A stretch of DNA of 64,000 bases from Prochlorococcus sp. AG-363-M17. GTDB lineage: Bacteria; Cyanobacteriota; Cyanobacteriia; PCC-6307; Cyanobiaceae. A program made the translations under genes and the position numbers. Below the pieces are notes generated by a model. That model was given only the letters and a program-made list of their open reading frames with translations, had not been told where the DNA came from and searched no databases. Below are positions 22,114 to 32,247 of this stretch, piece after piece. The DNA lies in the NCBI GenBank assembly GCA_003278365.1, contig QCFS01000005.1, positions 1 through 64,000 on the forward strand, in the 5' to 3' direction. Numbering within the stretch: the stretch's first letter is position 1; every line of letters begins with the position of its first letter.

Positions 22114-23475
22114 GTGATTAGACTTGAATCGAGTCCCTACAGGATTTTAAATAAAGTTTGGACGCGTTTGATTCTCTATACGTCAATTGCTTTTATATAT
22201 TGGCAATTCATGAGAGGGCATTCTCCATTGGGAGCGACTTGGCTCCCATATCCACAAGAAAGGATGCTGAACGCAATTCATAACATTTTCAATAACTTTG
22301 AGCTTGTAAAATATGGCTTCACTAGCTTCTCCAGCCCTGAATTGATAAGTAATGCATTAATTAATAATCAGCCAACAGAGACATACTTAGTAAATATACT
22401 TGATTTCATATTTTATATTCCGTTAAAATTAATAGGAAGTGATTCATTATTACTTAGTGCTGGGCCTATTGTTTCTATATCATTAATCTCTCTTTGCGCA
22501 GCTTGTTGGGCGGAGATATCTATACATTTGATTGGTAAAAATATAAATATAAGCAAGTTAATACTCTCAATTTCGATCTATTTAACATTCCTTACTTCTA
22601 CTTGGGCATACAGAATTCTTCTCTCTATTCCAGCACATAATCTGCATTTTCTTTTGTTTACTCTATTATCAATACTCTCTATTTTTAAATCCAGACTAAG
22701 AATAGCATGTTTTTTTTATTGCCTTGCTTGCTTATTCTCTTATCAGTGGGGATTCATTGTCTCTTTTGGCTACATAACGTTACTCCTCTCTGGATTCCTA
22801 ACTGGTAAAATTAAAATAATCATAAAAGAATATTTTCCTTGGGCGGTTCAGAATATTTTTTTCGCTCCTCTTACTCTCCTCATAGGACTATTTCCTTCAC
22901 TAATGACTTACTGTCAAGCACTTCTTCTTAAATATTTCGAATCACCTCTTCAACAATCGAATTCAAGTTGGTTATACCGAATAGGCATAGACACTGTAAG
23001 TAATATCCACCATGGAGGTTGGTTGTCCGCATTACAGTTCTTAGGTGGAAACCGCATCACGCTATGTCTTAATCCTGATAATACAATGGTGCTTCTAGAA
23101 AATGCTTTAGAAAGGAATATTTATCTATTCAATTGCTCTCTATCTATATTAGGACTTGGTGTTTTGTCGATATTGTCATTAATAGGAATTTTAGCTACTT
23201 TTATTTATAATACCTCTTCAAGATGGATAATATTTCCATTACTCTTTAGCCTATTTCTCTTTGCATTTACTTTTCAACAATCATGGGCTGTTCACCTTCA
23301 GGGATATTCAATTATCTTTGCACCTATTTTTTCACTTGGTCTTTTTGGAGGGATAATCCTCTTGACACAGAACTCTAGACTGGCGAACATCACAAATGTC
23401 ACTTTTCTTCCAATGACCCTAGCGATTGTCATTAGTAACATTAGAGTGAGTTACTTGACAGGTGTAAATGGATAA
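22114..23475 (+). CDS. Polytopic membrane protein, glycosyltransferase-like or glycan-related (453 residues)
   Basis: About ten or more hydrophobic segments alternate with short loops. An early loop (MRGHSPLGATWLPYPQERML) could be the first luminal loop of a GT-C-type enzyme, but no DxD or EL5-like motif is certain. The start is GTG at 22114; the next Met (MRGHSP) is at residue 33. It is the only plus-strand gene in the island. Composition is very AT-rich. A role in building or moving surface sugars is inferred from context only. Confidence 0.65.
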   Translation: MIRLESSPYRILNKVWTRLILYTSIAFIYWQFMRGHSPLGATWLPYPQERMLNAIHNIFNNFELVKYGFTSFSSPELISNALINNQPTETYLVNILDFIFYIPLKLIGSDSLLLSAGPIVSISLISLCAACWAEISIHLIGKNINISKLILSISIYLTFLTSTWAYRILLSIPAHNLHFLLFTLLSILSIFKSRLRIACFFYCLACLFSYQWGFIVSFGYITLLLSGFLTGKIKIIIKEYFPWAVQNIFFAPLTLLIGLFPSLMTYCQALLLKYFESPLQQSNSSWLYRIGIDTVSNIHHGGWLSALQFLGGNRITLCLNPDNTMVLLENALERNIYLFNCSLSILGLGVLSILSLIGILATFIYNTSSRWIIFPLLFSLFLFAFTFQQSWAVHLQGYSIIFAPIFSLGLFGGIILLTQNSRLANITNVTFLPMTLAIVISNIRVSYLTGVNG

Positions 23476-23508
23476 ATGAAAATTTCTTTAATGTATAGAT
23501 CTCATACA

Positions 23509-24663
23509 CTATAAAACTTTTATTTTTCCAGGCCTGATTGGCTTATCAATTATTTTAGGCCTAATATACCTAGCGTGAAACTTACTTAATGCTATCAATG
23601 CAACCAAGATCCAGAATTTATTTTTAATTGCTAGAGCTAAGTATTGAGAACCTCCAGATAGTTTAGTATCGTATGATTTCATTGACTGACTGATACGTTT
23701 ATCTGACAAACAAATACCTAACTCATTTGTATATTGAATAAAGCTTTTAAGACCTTTTACTCTAAATGCTTGCATAACAGATGTTATACATGTATATGCC
23801 CCTATAGCCTGAGCCTTGAGAGTTCTTATTTGATATAGATCTGAATCTGAACTACTTCTCGAATCCATCTCCAAAATTTTATTTCTAATTGTTTCTAGTG
23901 ACAAAGCCATTGAATCCACAGCCGTTAGATAGCCTAGATGTGATATTAATGATCTTTGACTTGACCATGTTTCCGAATAGCCAGGTTTAGAAAGATTGTG
24001 TACATACAAATCAAGAGGCAGCCCAACACAGAGATCAGTATTACGAACACATTTAGCTAGAAAATCTACATCTTCAAAGTTAAAAAGACTTGTATCGAAT
24101 TTTAAATAATTATTTTGCAGAAAAGTAACAGAAAAGACTTTAGCAAAGCATTGTGAAAAAATGCTTAATCTATTAGGCATAAGCATATAGTTTTGAATTG
24201 CTTCTGCCAATAAAGAGCTATCAATTGTTTTTCTTAAATCAAAGTACTCATTCTTAATCTTTATATCTTGATCACATTCATATGAAGTATAGTTTCCGAT
24301 AAACATATCTATTCTCTTATCTAAAGACTCTCTTATGTAAGTACATAAGAGAGCAAAGTCAGATGAATTTATTTTATCATCTCCATCAACAAAAGAAAGA
24401 TATTCTGAATTGCTATTTTCTATTATAATATTTCTTGCATTTGAAACACCATCATTTTTCTCAAGTCTAATAATATCTATACCCTTAGTACAAATATTTT
24501 TAATCTTTGAAAATGACTTGTCTGAGGAGCAGTCATCAACTACAACTACTCTGCAGAAATCTTCGCCAATAATCTCATTTACCTTGAGACATGAAATAAT
24601 GCAATCATAAATGGTATGCTCCTTATTGAAACAGGTGATTCCAAAAGTTAGAAGTGCACTCAT
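23509..24663 (-). CDS. Family 2 glycosyltransferase (384 residues)
   Basis: The GT-A core is clear: LLTFGITCFNKEHTIYDCII, then VVVVDDCSSDKSFSKIK, GVSNARNIIIENS and the metal-binding YLSFVDGDD. The C-terminal ~200 residues are helical with a basic end. It probably transfers a sugar to a surface glycan. Its start abuts the stop of the radical SAM gene (24664), so the three minus-strand genes from 26926 are likely one operon. Confidence 0.85.
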   Translation of the reverse strand: MSALLTFGITCFNKEHTIYDCIISCLKVNEIIGEDFCRVVVVDDCSSDKSFSKIKNICTKGIDIIRLEKNDGVSNARNIIIENSNSEYLSFVDGDDKINSSDFALLCTYIRESLDKRIDMFIGNYTSYECDQDIKIKNEYFDLRKTIDSSLLAEAIQNYMLMPNRLSIFSQCFAKVFSVTFLQNNYLKFDTSLFNFEDVDFLAKCVRNTDLCVGLPLDLYVHNLSKPGYSETWSSQRSLISHLGYLTAVDSMALSLETIRNKILEMDSRSSSDSDLYQIRTLKAQAIGAYTCITSVMQAFRVKGLKSFIQYTNELGICLSDKRISQSMKSYDTKLSGGSQYLALAIKNKFWILVALIALSKFHARYIRPKIIDKPIRPGKIKVL

Positions 24664-25875
24664 TCAATATTTTTTATACGTAATTGGCTTACGTGTTTGA
24701 ATTGCTGGTACAATCTGAGGTGTATCCCATGACCTCCCTTTGCAGAAGCGACAAGCAGGTATATAATCTATATCACCTACATAGCTAATTATCTTCTCTC
24801 TATCTTCTGAGACTAATACATAATTATCCGTATCATGAGGGACCCCATTCAACCTGTCAGCATTAGCTGCAAATGGACATCTATAAAGTTTATTGTCTGA
24901 GAGAGTGAATAAATTTTTACCACAACAATTTTGAAAAAGTTCTTTTAGCTCTTGCTCTGTCCGATTAATATTAATGATACTTCCACTATCTGTCCACCAT
25001 TCGGGTAGATGTATTCTATAAGTTATTTGCAATTCATCAAGGAGAACTTTTACCTGAGGTAATTGCCTGGACAGTTTTTCTCCATAATCAGTTATGGAAA
25101 AACTTAGCTTGTTAAAATTTCTCGAACTAGTTAAAAGCCTATCTTTATCTAGTTTTACGGTTGCGTTTGTATATAATACCACGTAGCTAACTGACTCTAG
25201 CCCAGTCGCGAAATTGATTATTTCATATATATCAGGATTTAAAAAGGGTTCTCCCCCAATTAATCTAATTTCGAACAGATGGTCAAGTTTAGATAATATC
25301 TCTTGAATTTCATTAATGATTCTTGAACGATCGATGTTTTTGGGCTTTTCATAGTATTGCATTAAATTAGAGCAATCCTGGCATTTCATTGAACATCTTT
25401 CAGTAACTAGAACATCAATACTTCTAAGAAATAGACCCTTCTCAATAAAATATGACTTATGTGACTCTTTTACGGCAGCTAATGTATAATTAACAAAATC
25501 ACTCGTCTCTTCAGAAACGTCACATAAAGGGAAGTCATTTAAATAAAGCCCTAAAGGTATTTGTTTAGATATGCCTAGATCGCCTGCTTTATCCCATATA
25601 TCATTTATATCAACGCATGTATTGATCAGGAGCGATTTATTGATGGATGTTTTCTTCTTCTTTAGAGAAGATGATAGCTCTTTATAAGAGTTTACAATCG
25701 TCCCATTAAATTGATGACCAGCCTTCTTATCATCCGACTCAACAAAGCAAATTACTTTATTTGAAGAGCTCAATTGTAATTGCAGCCATTTTCCAGCTAT
25801 TCCAAAGCCATATATATATACTTCATCAAAATCATCTGTAATAGATATAAGTTCCTTCCAGGGTGAGTTTTTCAT
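24664..25875 (-). CDS. Radical SAM protein with N-terminal Rossmann-like segment (403 residues)
   Basis: The radical SAM cluster motif is CSMKCQDC (Cys161, 165, 168), followed by the GGEPFLNP element. Later Cys (NCCGKN, YRCPFAAN, CRFCKGRSW) suggest a SPASM-like auxiliary cluster site. Residues 18-50 (VYIYGFGIAGKWLQLQL, VICFVESDD) resemble a nucleotide-binding Rossmann strand-loop. It lies between two glycosyltransferases, so it may modify a sugar or a surface peptide; the substrate is unknown. Confidence 0.82.
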   Translation of the reverse strand: MKNSPWKELISITDDFDEVYIYGFGIAGKWLQLQLSSSNKVICFVESDDKKAGHQFNGTIVNSYKELSSSLKKKKTSINKSLLINTCVDINDIWDKAGDLGISKQIPLGLYLNDFPLCDVSEETSDFVNYTLAAVKESHKSYFIEKGLFLRSIDVLVTERCSMKCQDCSNLMQYYEKPKNIDRSRIINEIQEILSKLDHLFEIRLIGGEPFLNPDIYEIINFATGLESVSYVVLYTNATVKLDKDRLLTSSRNFNKLSFSITDYGEKLSRQLPQVKVLLDELQITYRIHLPEWWTDSGSIININRTEQELKELFQNCCGKNLFTLSDNKLYRCPFAANADRLNGVPHDTDNYVLVSEDREKIISYVGDIDYIPACRFCKGRSWDTPQIVPAIQTRKPITYKKY

Positions 25876-25933
25876 TCTTTCTCTTTAACCATTCTCATTG
25901 TAGCATCATAAGTATTTGAAATCAGTTCATAAA

Positions 25934-26926
25934 CTATTTTTCGTCTATGCTCATCTTAATGCTAGAGACTTGATTGAATTTATCGCTGACACTAGATAGA
26001 TTCTCAATCTGCCTAGAGATCATTGAAAGTAAAATCACTTGAGTCGCAAATCCTAGTACCATAATCAAAGAAACTGTTGGAATTCCTGCAGCATAAGCAG
26101 TCCCTGATATTAATGTATTTACAACAACGAATATTACTATAATAGAGCTAAGAAGAAACAATGATAGACCTATTCTAAGAGCAATTCTGCTAGTGAATGA
26201 TTTTCCATTAAAGATCGCTTCAAAGGCTTCCCTGCTATACTTAATCAGAGAATAACTAGAGTCACCATGCTCACGTTTTGATTGTGAATATCCTAAGAGA
26301 TATGGTTTTTCCGAGGCCAAGGATACTGCGCTTCTCATGTTTAGGTTGCTATTTTTTAAATACCATAATGTTTTCACCATTGTTTTATAATTAATACATC
26401 CAAAACCGTGAAAACCCACAATCAGTTTTGAATCTCGATCAGCAAACCTCAATATAAGATAATACAGTCTTCTGGCAATATTTTTTAGATTGTTGATTTT
26501 TTTAGATTTTTTATAAGCTAGTACAGAATCATATTCATCACCTTTAGAAATAATCTTTTCAATCATTAATTGTGTTAGCTCAGGAGGATCCTGTAAGTCA
26601 GAACAGAGCATGATTAAGTAATCTGGCTCAAACAAACTAGCCTGGTTTAATCCAAAGCCACTTGATAGCTCAGGACCATAATTTCTCAAATTATCAAACC
26701 CTATAACTCTTTTATCCTCTTTAATTAATTCCTTGATTACTTCCGTAGTGTTATCATTGCTGCCATTATTCAACAGTATCATTTTGAATACTAACTTATC
26801 TTGTCCAAGATTGGCTTTGGCTTTTTCAAAAGAGTCTAGGCATCTATAATATAATGAGGTCAGATTGGTAGCTTCATTATAGGCAGTAGCCATGTAAATT
26901 ATTAGGATATCGTCTACTGATTTCAT
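25934..26926 (-). CDS. DPM/GtrB-like membrane glycosyltransferase (330 residues)
   Basis: A GT2 domain begins IIYMATAYNEATNLTSLYYR and has MILLNNGSNDNTTEVIKEL and LIMLCSDLQDPPELTQLM (the DxQDPP motif of GtrB/DPM1-like enzymes). Two transmembrane helices follow (about 240-265 and 278-300). Such enzymes load a sugar onto undecaprenyl or dolichyl phosphate. It heads the probable operon with the radical SAM and GT2 genes. Confidence 0.87.
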   Translation of the reverse strand: MKSVDDILIIYMATAYNEATNLTSLYYRCLDSFEKAKANLGQDKLVFKMILLNNGSNDNTTEVIKELIKEDKRVIGFDNLRNYGPELSSGFGLNQASLFEPDYLIMLCSDLQDPPELTQLMIEKIISKGDEYDSVLAYKKSKKINNLKNIARRLYYLILRFADRDSKLIVGFHGFGCINYKTMVKTLWYLKNSNLNMRSAVSLASEKPYLLGYSQSKREHGDSSYSLIKYSREAFEAIFNGKSFTSRIALRIGLSLFLLSSIIVIFVVVNTLISGTAYAAGIPTVSLIMVLGFATQVILLSMISRQIENLSSVSDKFNQVSSIKMSIDEK

Positions 26927-27131
26927 TCCTTATATAAAAATATTATTCTATAGCCACCCGTAAATAATACAAGCCGTTTCGTTGTTAATCAATAGTTGTC
27001 AAATGATAGTTTGCGCGAGCTGACCCAAGACGACCCCATAACAACGTCAACTCAGGATGACTGGGTATCATCATGGAGCAAAGTTAGCGAGCGTTTAAAA
27101 AAGTGGGGGGTAGCCCTACGTCACTCTATTT

Positions 27132-27384
27132 CAATAAAAAAGGCCCTTGCGAAACTCGCCGGACCTAGGTGATGGGCAAATTATTTTCAAGAGAGAACGA
27201 GTTCAAAATCAACCCTTACCAATAGTGTATTTTTTTATTGGCTCTATAAGTCCCACTATCAATAGCGTGTGTCTACCGATTACAAATCCGTTGACAGGCA
27301 TTATTGTCATCTCAATGGCCGGGTCATGGGGATCGAACGGTTTAAATCTGAGAGCCTCTTTCTCTATGGTATGGGGCTTTTTTT
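27132..27384 (+). ncRNA. 255-bp structured element E2, candidate small RNA
   Basis: Second copy of element E1 (13275-13531), at about 70% identity by eye, on the same strand. It keeps the opening aaaaaaggcccttgcgaaac, ccggacctaggtgatggg, TTGACA...TGTCA (27291-27310), ggccgggtcatggggatcga and the AGCC...GGGCT hairpin with a T-run ending at 27384. Conserved blocks with changed spacers fit an RNA gene. The downstream gene is on the opposite strand. Confidence 0.5.
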
Positions 27385-27447
27385 AAGTCTATATGCAAAA
27401 AAGAACGCTTCCTGGAAAGAAATCTGTGTGATAAAAATGGTTCTCAA

Positions 27448-27723
27448 TTAATTCTTGGATGATTTTCGTAGCTTAATTTCCTCTTCACTCATTGGGATCC
27501 TCTTTCGATTGAGAATGGGTTTAGTCATCTTTTGAAACTTAGCCTCGTAATAACGTTTTCTTATAAGGTCATACTCAGAAAGATATGTATCAGGTGTGGC
27601 TCTTAGTTCTATCTCTTCACTAAATTTCCTTTTTTCTTTTTGCTTTTCAATTTTTTCTTGATGTCGAAAACAAAAAATACACCCTGTACCTAAGCCAATA
27701 AAGAATGTAATTACTGAGATCAT
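27448..27723 (-). CDS. Membrane-anchored small hypothetical protein (91 residues)
   Basis: The protein begins MISVITFFIGLGTGCIFCFR, an N-terminal anchor, followed by a long basic helical region (HQEKIEKQKEKRKFSEEIEL) and YLSEYDLIRKRYYEAKFQKM. No family recognised. It faces element E2 tail to tail. Confidence 0.6.
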   Translation of the reverse strand: MISVITFFIGLGTGCIFCFRHQEKIEKQKEKRKFSEEIELRATPDTYLSEYDLIRKRYYEAKFQKMTKPILNRKRIPMSEEEIKLRKSSKN

Positions 27724-27983
27724 CTAGTTCTTGATCTGAGGATCAATTGCCAACTTAGATTATTCTAAGAGATTAGAAATGATGAAAACTAATTCAGTAA
27801 TTTGCTGATATCGGTTTTATCAACCTTTGAGATCCATATTAACAAAGCTTCTATCCTGGAGATATCAAAGGATTCCCTTGATTCAAAGGATCTTAGCGGG
27901 AATGCTTTTTGAGCCTCATAATCAATCCTATTCAGCTTCGGCAAGGAAGTACTCAAGGAGAATTCACTAATCAGCTTCGGACT

Positions 27984-28418
27984 TTATCCATACCTTAAAG
28001 GCTCTTTTTGTCGAACTGGCGGTACATTTAAACCCTTAGGCTTGCTTGGGACTTTATTTGTTAATTGCGTTAGATAAACGTCAAGCTCTTCTTTGGTCAC
28101 TTTCAGATCGTTTTCACACCTATCAATAATATTCTTGGAGACTGATGAAGCTAAGACTTCTTTTGGAGTAGACATTAGTTCATTCATAACAGGTGAGAAG
28201 AATAAGCCTTGAGAAACTTGAGGCGAGAGTTGAGCAGCAGCACTTTGCCCAGCTTTTTCAGGAGTATTTCCCTGTTCAATAGACGTACAGAACTTCTCTG
28301 AAAACTTCTTACTTAACTCTGAGATAGCAGGGGATAAGTCCTCAGCGGATGCAAATGTCTCAATTGGAGCAAGAAAAATTGTTGCTCCAATAAGACAGGC
28401 CAGTAGTACTCGTATCAT
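27984..28418 (-). CDS. Secreted/periplasmic hypothetical protein (144 residues)
   Basis: A signal peptide is clear (IRVLLACLIGATIFLAPIET ending FASA). The mature part is helical (SPAISELSKKFSEKFCTSIE, then QGNTPEKAGQSAAAQLS) with two Cys and a Pro-rich basic tail. No family recognised. The upstream 28440-28800 region is a decayed gene pair on the same strand. Confidence 0.75.
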   Translation of the reverse strand: MIRVLLACLIGATIFLAPIETFASAEDLSPAISELSKKFSEKFCTSIEQGNTPEKAGQSAAAQLSPQVSQGLFFSPVMNELMSTPKEVLASSVSKNIIDRCENDLKVTKEELDVYLTQLTNKVPSKPKGLNVPPVRQKEPLRYG

Positions 28419-28460
28419 TAGTAGCCTCGAATAAAAGGGTAGATATCAAAAAAATAGCTC

Positions 28461-28790
28461 CCTAGATCACCAAGACAGCTAATAGTGTCAATCCTTTGTC
28501 TATCAATATTATCTGACACAGTTTCCATTGCACCTCTTTGGTGCTTAAAAAGTAGACGATAGTATCCATTATGTCGATTAGTATGAGAGGAACGTCTCTT
28601 TTTCTCTACCTAAAGAGACATTTGATTAAACTCCAGCACGTCAACGCTTAATAGTCAGCGGTTGATGGTTGGCCGAATATGTTTGCAATCAAGTGCTTTG
28701 CCTTGCACGATCAGCTCATATAACTATGTATGTAGGTCAACCATTTGGAACTGAAATGTTTTCAAAACAAAGAATTAGTCACGTTTCACG
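28461..28790 (-). pseudogene. Decayed copy of the CobW-metallophosphoesterase junction
   Basis: On the minus strand 28790-28588 matches the last ~60 codons of the CobW-like gene (1310-1125 region), and 28541-28461 matches the N-terminal part of the phosphoesterase (1070-983 region). The junction between them also aligns. Matching blocks include ccttgcacga-a, ccatttgga-ctgaaat and agatcaccaagacag. Frames are broken throughout. It shows that the operon was once duplicated. Confidence 0.8.
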
Positions 28791-28839
28791 CACTTCTTTG
28801 TAATTGTATTATTAAATCTTTCATTTGGCCTTTTGGTCC

Positions 28840-29085
28840 ATGTCTGCTCAGGCGCTATTAGAGGAATCTCTGCAAGATTCTGCAATAGGAGATACCTCTA
28901 GATTTAAATGGCATGCAACTCCTATTGGAATTGCTGCATTGTGCAAGGAGTATGAACCTTGCCTTTCAGAAAATATCTATGAGGATGCAATTAAAGAAGG
29001 TTTGGCAGTTGGTCTGGATCTCTCTAGAGAGGAAAGGGAATCTCATTATTCCCAGAAAGGATTGGTAATTCTTTTCTACTCTTAG
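28840..29085 (+). CDS. Hypothetical protein, possibly truncated (81 residues)
   Basis: From ATG at 28840 the protein reads MSAQALLEESLQDSAIGDTS, then RFKWHATPIGIAALCKEYEP and LSREERESHYSQKGLVILF. A third frame directly after it reads PLPVLEWFNGFDEFLREVQI, so the gene may once have been longer and broken by a frameshift near 29085. No family recognised. Confidence 0.45.
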   Translation: MSAQALLEESLQDSAIGDTSRFKWHATPIGIAALCKEYEPCLSENIYEDAIKEGLAVGLDLSREERESHYSQKGLVILFYS

Positions 29086-29539
29086 GAGGAGCCCCCTGCC
29101 TGTTTTAGAATGGTTTAACGGTTTCGATGAATTTCTCAGAGAAGTTCAGATTCCTAGAAAAGGATTTATACCCACAAGGGCAAGCTCCCATCATATATAT
29201 GGTTTTTTCTCCTCATGATCAGGAGGCTTGGGGGAATCAAGGTGTTTAAGACAGGCTGCTCAAGGGCTTGGTTTCTCTTGTAGGAAGCCTAGAATTTACC
29301 TGTGAGTATGATTCAGGACGCTATTGGTGATAGTTGAGTCCATTTTTCTGGTGGTCTGCCCAAACTATCCTGGATGCAGTCTGTCTTAACCTAGTTAAGT
29401 ATGCTCTTTGCATATTAGCCCATTAATTAGTATAGTTTCCATCCTGTGGTACTCCCTATTGGGACTAGACCTTGCAAGACCTTTCTCGTTTTGAGTCTTA
29501 ATCACAGAAGATCTGAAGTTTTTTAGCTAACAATTATTT
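29086..29539. other. Intergenic stretch upstream of folE
   Basis: About 450 bp with a possible frameshifted tail of the preceding ORF (29090-29216) and no other supported gene. No recognised operator before folE. Confidence 0.45.
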
Positions 29540-30286
29540 ATGACTTCTACAAAATCAAATGAAAATATTAATGAAGCACGTGAAGAAGAGATTTCTTGTA
29601 AATTAGTATCCGAAATCATTCGCTCTCGAATCCAGTCTGATAAAGCTAGATTCCATGCCAATGATAACATTGCAGATTACATCTTTCCAGGGGAGTTAGA
29701 AACTCTAGAAAAGGAGGTTGCTTCAAGTGTAAAGCACCTTCTTAAGACCCTTCTGATTGATGTTGATAATGACCATAACACTCTGGAAACTTCGGAAAGA
29801 GTTGCTCGGATGTATATAAACGAAGTTTTTAAGGGTAGATATCATCATCAGCCCAAAGTGACTAGTTTTCCAAATGATAAAAACTTAGATGAGATCTATA
29901 CAGTTGGTCCTATTACTGTTCGCTCTGCTTGCTCACACCATTTAGTACCCATTTTGGGGGATTGTTGGATAGGTATCAAGCCTGGGGAAAAAGTAATTGG
30001 CCTTTCAAAGTTTGCAAGAGTTGCAGATTGGGTTTTCTCGAGACCTCATATTCAGGAAGAAGCAGTAATGATCCTCGCTGATGAAATTGAAACCCTCTGT
30101 GAGCCTAAAGGCTTAGGGATTATAGTAAAGGCACAGCATTATTGTATGAAATGGAGAGGAGTTAAGGAGCCAGACACAAGCATGGTTAACTCCGTAGTTC
30201 GGGGAGATTTTCGTCATGATCCAATTCTTAAGCAAGAATTTTTTGAGCTTGTTAGGCAGCAATCAAGTGTAAGCAAGAGTTACTGA
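29540..30286 (+). CDS. folE: GTP cyclohydrolase I
   Basis: The enzyme converts GTP to dihydroneopterin triphosphate, the first step of folate and pterin synthesis, in the cytosol. The 248-residue protein has the zinc ligands Cys131 and His134 (ACSHHLVP) and Cys202 (HYCMKWRG), plus GLSKFARVADWVFSRPHIQE, which is typical of FolE. Full length for the family, with a somewhat extended acidic N-terminus. It is a single gene followed by a 13-bp perfect hairpin. No Zur-like box was seen upstream. Confidence 0.95.
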   Translation: MTSTKSNENINEAREEEISCKLVSEIIRSRIQSDKARFHANDNIADYIFPGELETLEKEVASSVKHLLKTLLIDVDNDHNTLETSERVARMYINEVFKGRYHHQPKVTSFPNDKNLDEIYTVGPITVRSACSHHLVPILGDCWIGIKPGEKVIGLSKFARVADWVFSRPHIQEEAVMILADEIETLCEPKGLGIIVKAQHYCMKWRGVKEPDTSMVNSVVRGDFRHDPILKQEFFELVRQQSSVSKSY

Positions 30287-30368
30287 CTTCTTGATGTAAG
30301 TCTTCTGGATGTTTAAGAGGAAATAACTAATTATGAGATTTTCCCCATGGAGCTCTTACTTTTAAGCT

Positions 30369-30398
30369 TTCCAATGACATTCTAAAATGTCATTGGAA
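30369..30398 (+). terminator. 13-bp perfect hairpin after folE
   Basis: TTCCAATGACATT (30369-30381), loop ctaa, and AATGTCATTGGAA (30386-30398). There is no T-run after it, so it may be an RNA-end stabiliser rather than a strict terminator. Confidence 0.5.
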
Positions 30399-30528
30399 TC
30401 CTAGGATACTTATATAAGAGGACAACTCGTTTGGCTCCCGAAGCAATTCATGCCAAAACTTGAATTCAACTAATTTTAAAATAGTGATGACCAGGGGCAT
30501 TCCCGGACAGCCCAAAACTTAGAGACAT

Positions 30529-32247
30529 ATGGCCATAGGACCTATGAAAGCTACCTCGAGTACGTTCGAATCACCAACAACAAAAACTTTCACTGAGTTT
30601 TTACAACGAGCTGACTATTCGCTCATGGATTCACTCCAAGCGGATCCTCAGTCGACCGTTGATGGTCACGATTACCATCCTCGCCAGGTTTTCTCTGGCC
30701 ATTACGTACCTGTGACCCCTACGGCTATTCCATCGCCGGAGTACATAGCGCATAGTAAAAGCTTGTTTAATGAACTCGGCCTGAGCCATGAGCTTGCTCT
30801 TGATGAACAATTCCGTCGTCTATTTTCAGGCGATATCACCGTGGCAAGTGAGCCAATGCGTCCGGTTGGTTGGGCTACAGGTTATGCATTATCCATCTAC
30901 GGTAATGAATATATACAACAGTGTCCGTTTGGGACTGGTAATGGTTACGGAGATGGCCGAGCTATTTCCGTGTTCGAAGGTCTCTTCAACGGCACGCGTT
31001 GGGAGATGCAACTGAAAGGCGGAGGCCCGACGCCGTATTGCCGTGGTGCAGACGGACGTGCCGTGCTTCGTTCCAGCGTGCGTGAGTTTCTGGTGCAGGA
31101 CTACATGCAAGCACTAGGAGTTCCGACCTCACGCTCTCTGACGTTGTTTGTGTCCAGATCCGAAACAGTGCGAAGGCCTTGGTACGGCGAGAACTCTAAG
31201 TCCATCGACCCTGACATCCTTGTGGAGAATCCTGCGGCGATAACAACACGCGTCGCACCGTCCTTTCTGCGTGTCGGTCAGCTTGAGCTGTTTGCCCGTC
31301 GTGCACGTAGCAATGAACATCAGAATGCGCTAAACGAGCTTCAGACGATTGTGAAGCATCTAATCGAGCGCAACTATCGGCAGGAGATTGACCCATGCCT
31401 CCCCTTTGTCGATCAAGTAGTCGAGCTGGCCTATTTGTTTCGGAGACGGCTTACATCACTTGTAGCCAACTGGATACGTGTTGGTTACTGCCAGGGTAAT
31501 TTTAATAGTGATAACTGTGCTGCTGGTGGCTTCACTCTCGACTACGGCCCCTTCGGATTCTGCGAACTGTTTGATCCTAGATTTCAACCCTGGACAGGGG
31601 GCGGCGACCATTTTTCATTCTTCAACCAACCGCTTGCTGCTCAAGCCAATTATCAGATGTTCTGGACAGCCATCCGACTTCTACTCGCCGATAACACAAA
31701 GGCACTTGCAAGACTGGATGAGATCCGAGACGGCTTTGGCGAAGCTATGAGTGATGAAATGGAGGCCATGTGGTCTAAGAAGCTTGGCTTGGTTACCTAT
31801 GACGCAACTCTGGTGAATGAACTGCTGCAGCTCATGAATCTCTCCAAGGTGGACTACGCGATTTTTTTTCGAAAGCTATCTTATATTCCAGATCAACTCA
31901 CAGCATTGAAAGAGAGCTTCTACATGCCAAGTTCGGAGCAGGTTGATGCTCAGTGGAGTAGTTGGCTGGAACGATGGAGACATGGCATCACTAAAAGCGG
32001 TAAACTCACAGTCACTTCCGAAGTGATGAAACGCATCAACCCTAAATACACCTGGCGCGAGTGGCTGATCGCACCCGCTTATAAGAAGGCTGAGCAAGGT
32101 GATTACAGTCTTATCAATGAGCTACAAACTCTGTTCAGCAATCCCTACGATGAGCAATCATCAGAGGTGGAGGCGAAGTACAATCGCCTAAAGCCCAAAG
32201 ACTTCTTCAATGCCGGGGGGATATCCCATTACAGCTGTTCGTCTTAA
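30529..32247 (+). CDS. selO: SelO/YdiU family protein adenylyltransferase (572 residues)
   Basis: SelO pseudokinases transfer AMP to Ser/Thr/Tyr of target proteins and help redox control. Key parts: [20 protein letters not shown] at 161-180 and RSSVREFL, then [18 protein letters not shown] and TLDYGPFGF (metal Asn and Asp). The C-terminus ends in SCSS, with Cys where some homologues have selenocysteine. It is longer than most bacterial forms (about 480-490). The gene is visibly more GC-rich than its neighbours (many GGC/GCG codons near 30950-31450), which hints at transfer. Confidence 0.92.
   Translation: MAIGPMKATSSTFESPTTKTFTEFLQRADYSLMDSLQADPQSTVDGHDYHPRQVFSGHYVPVTPTAIPSPEYIAHSKSLFNELGLSHELALDEQFRRLFSGDITVASEPMRPVGWATGYALSIYGNEYIQQCPFGTGNGYGDGRAISVFEGLFNGTRWEMQLKGGGPTPYCRGADGRAVLRSSVREFLVQDYMQALGVPTSRSLTLFVSRSETVRRPWYGENSKSIDPDILVENPAAITTRVAPSFLRVGQLELFARRARSNEHQNALNELQTIVKHLIERNYRQEIDPCLPFVDQVVELAYLFRRRLTSLVANWIRVGYCQGNFNSDNCAAGGFTLDYGPFGFCELFDPRFQPWTGGGDHFSFFNQPLAAQANYQMFWTAIRLLLADNTKALARLDEIRDGFGEAMSDEMEAMWSKKLGLVTYDATLVNELLQLMNLSKVDYAIFFRKLSYIPDQLTALKESFYMPSSEQVDAQWSSWLERWRHGITKSGKLTVTSEVMKRINPKYTWREWLIAPAYKKAEQGDYSLINELQTLFSNPYDEQSSEVEAKYNRLKPKDFFNAGGISHYSCSS

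Noticed and set aside
27280-27345. A tRNA-like segment (ggggatcgaac) in E2
   Set aside because: No acceptor stem, anticodon arm or full cloverleaf could be drawn on either strand.
27147-27386. A 79-codon ORF across element E2
   Set aside because: The frame is not kept in the homologous E1; the conserved parts are structural blocks, not codons.
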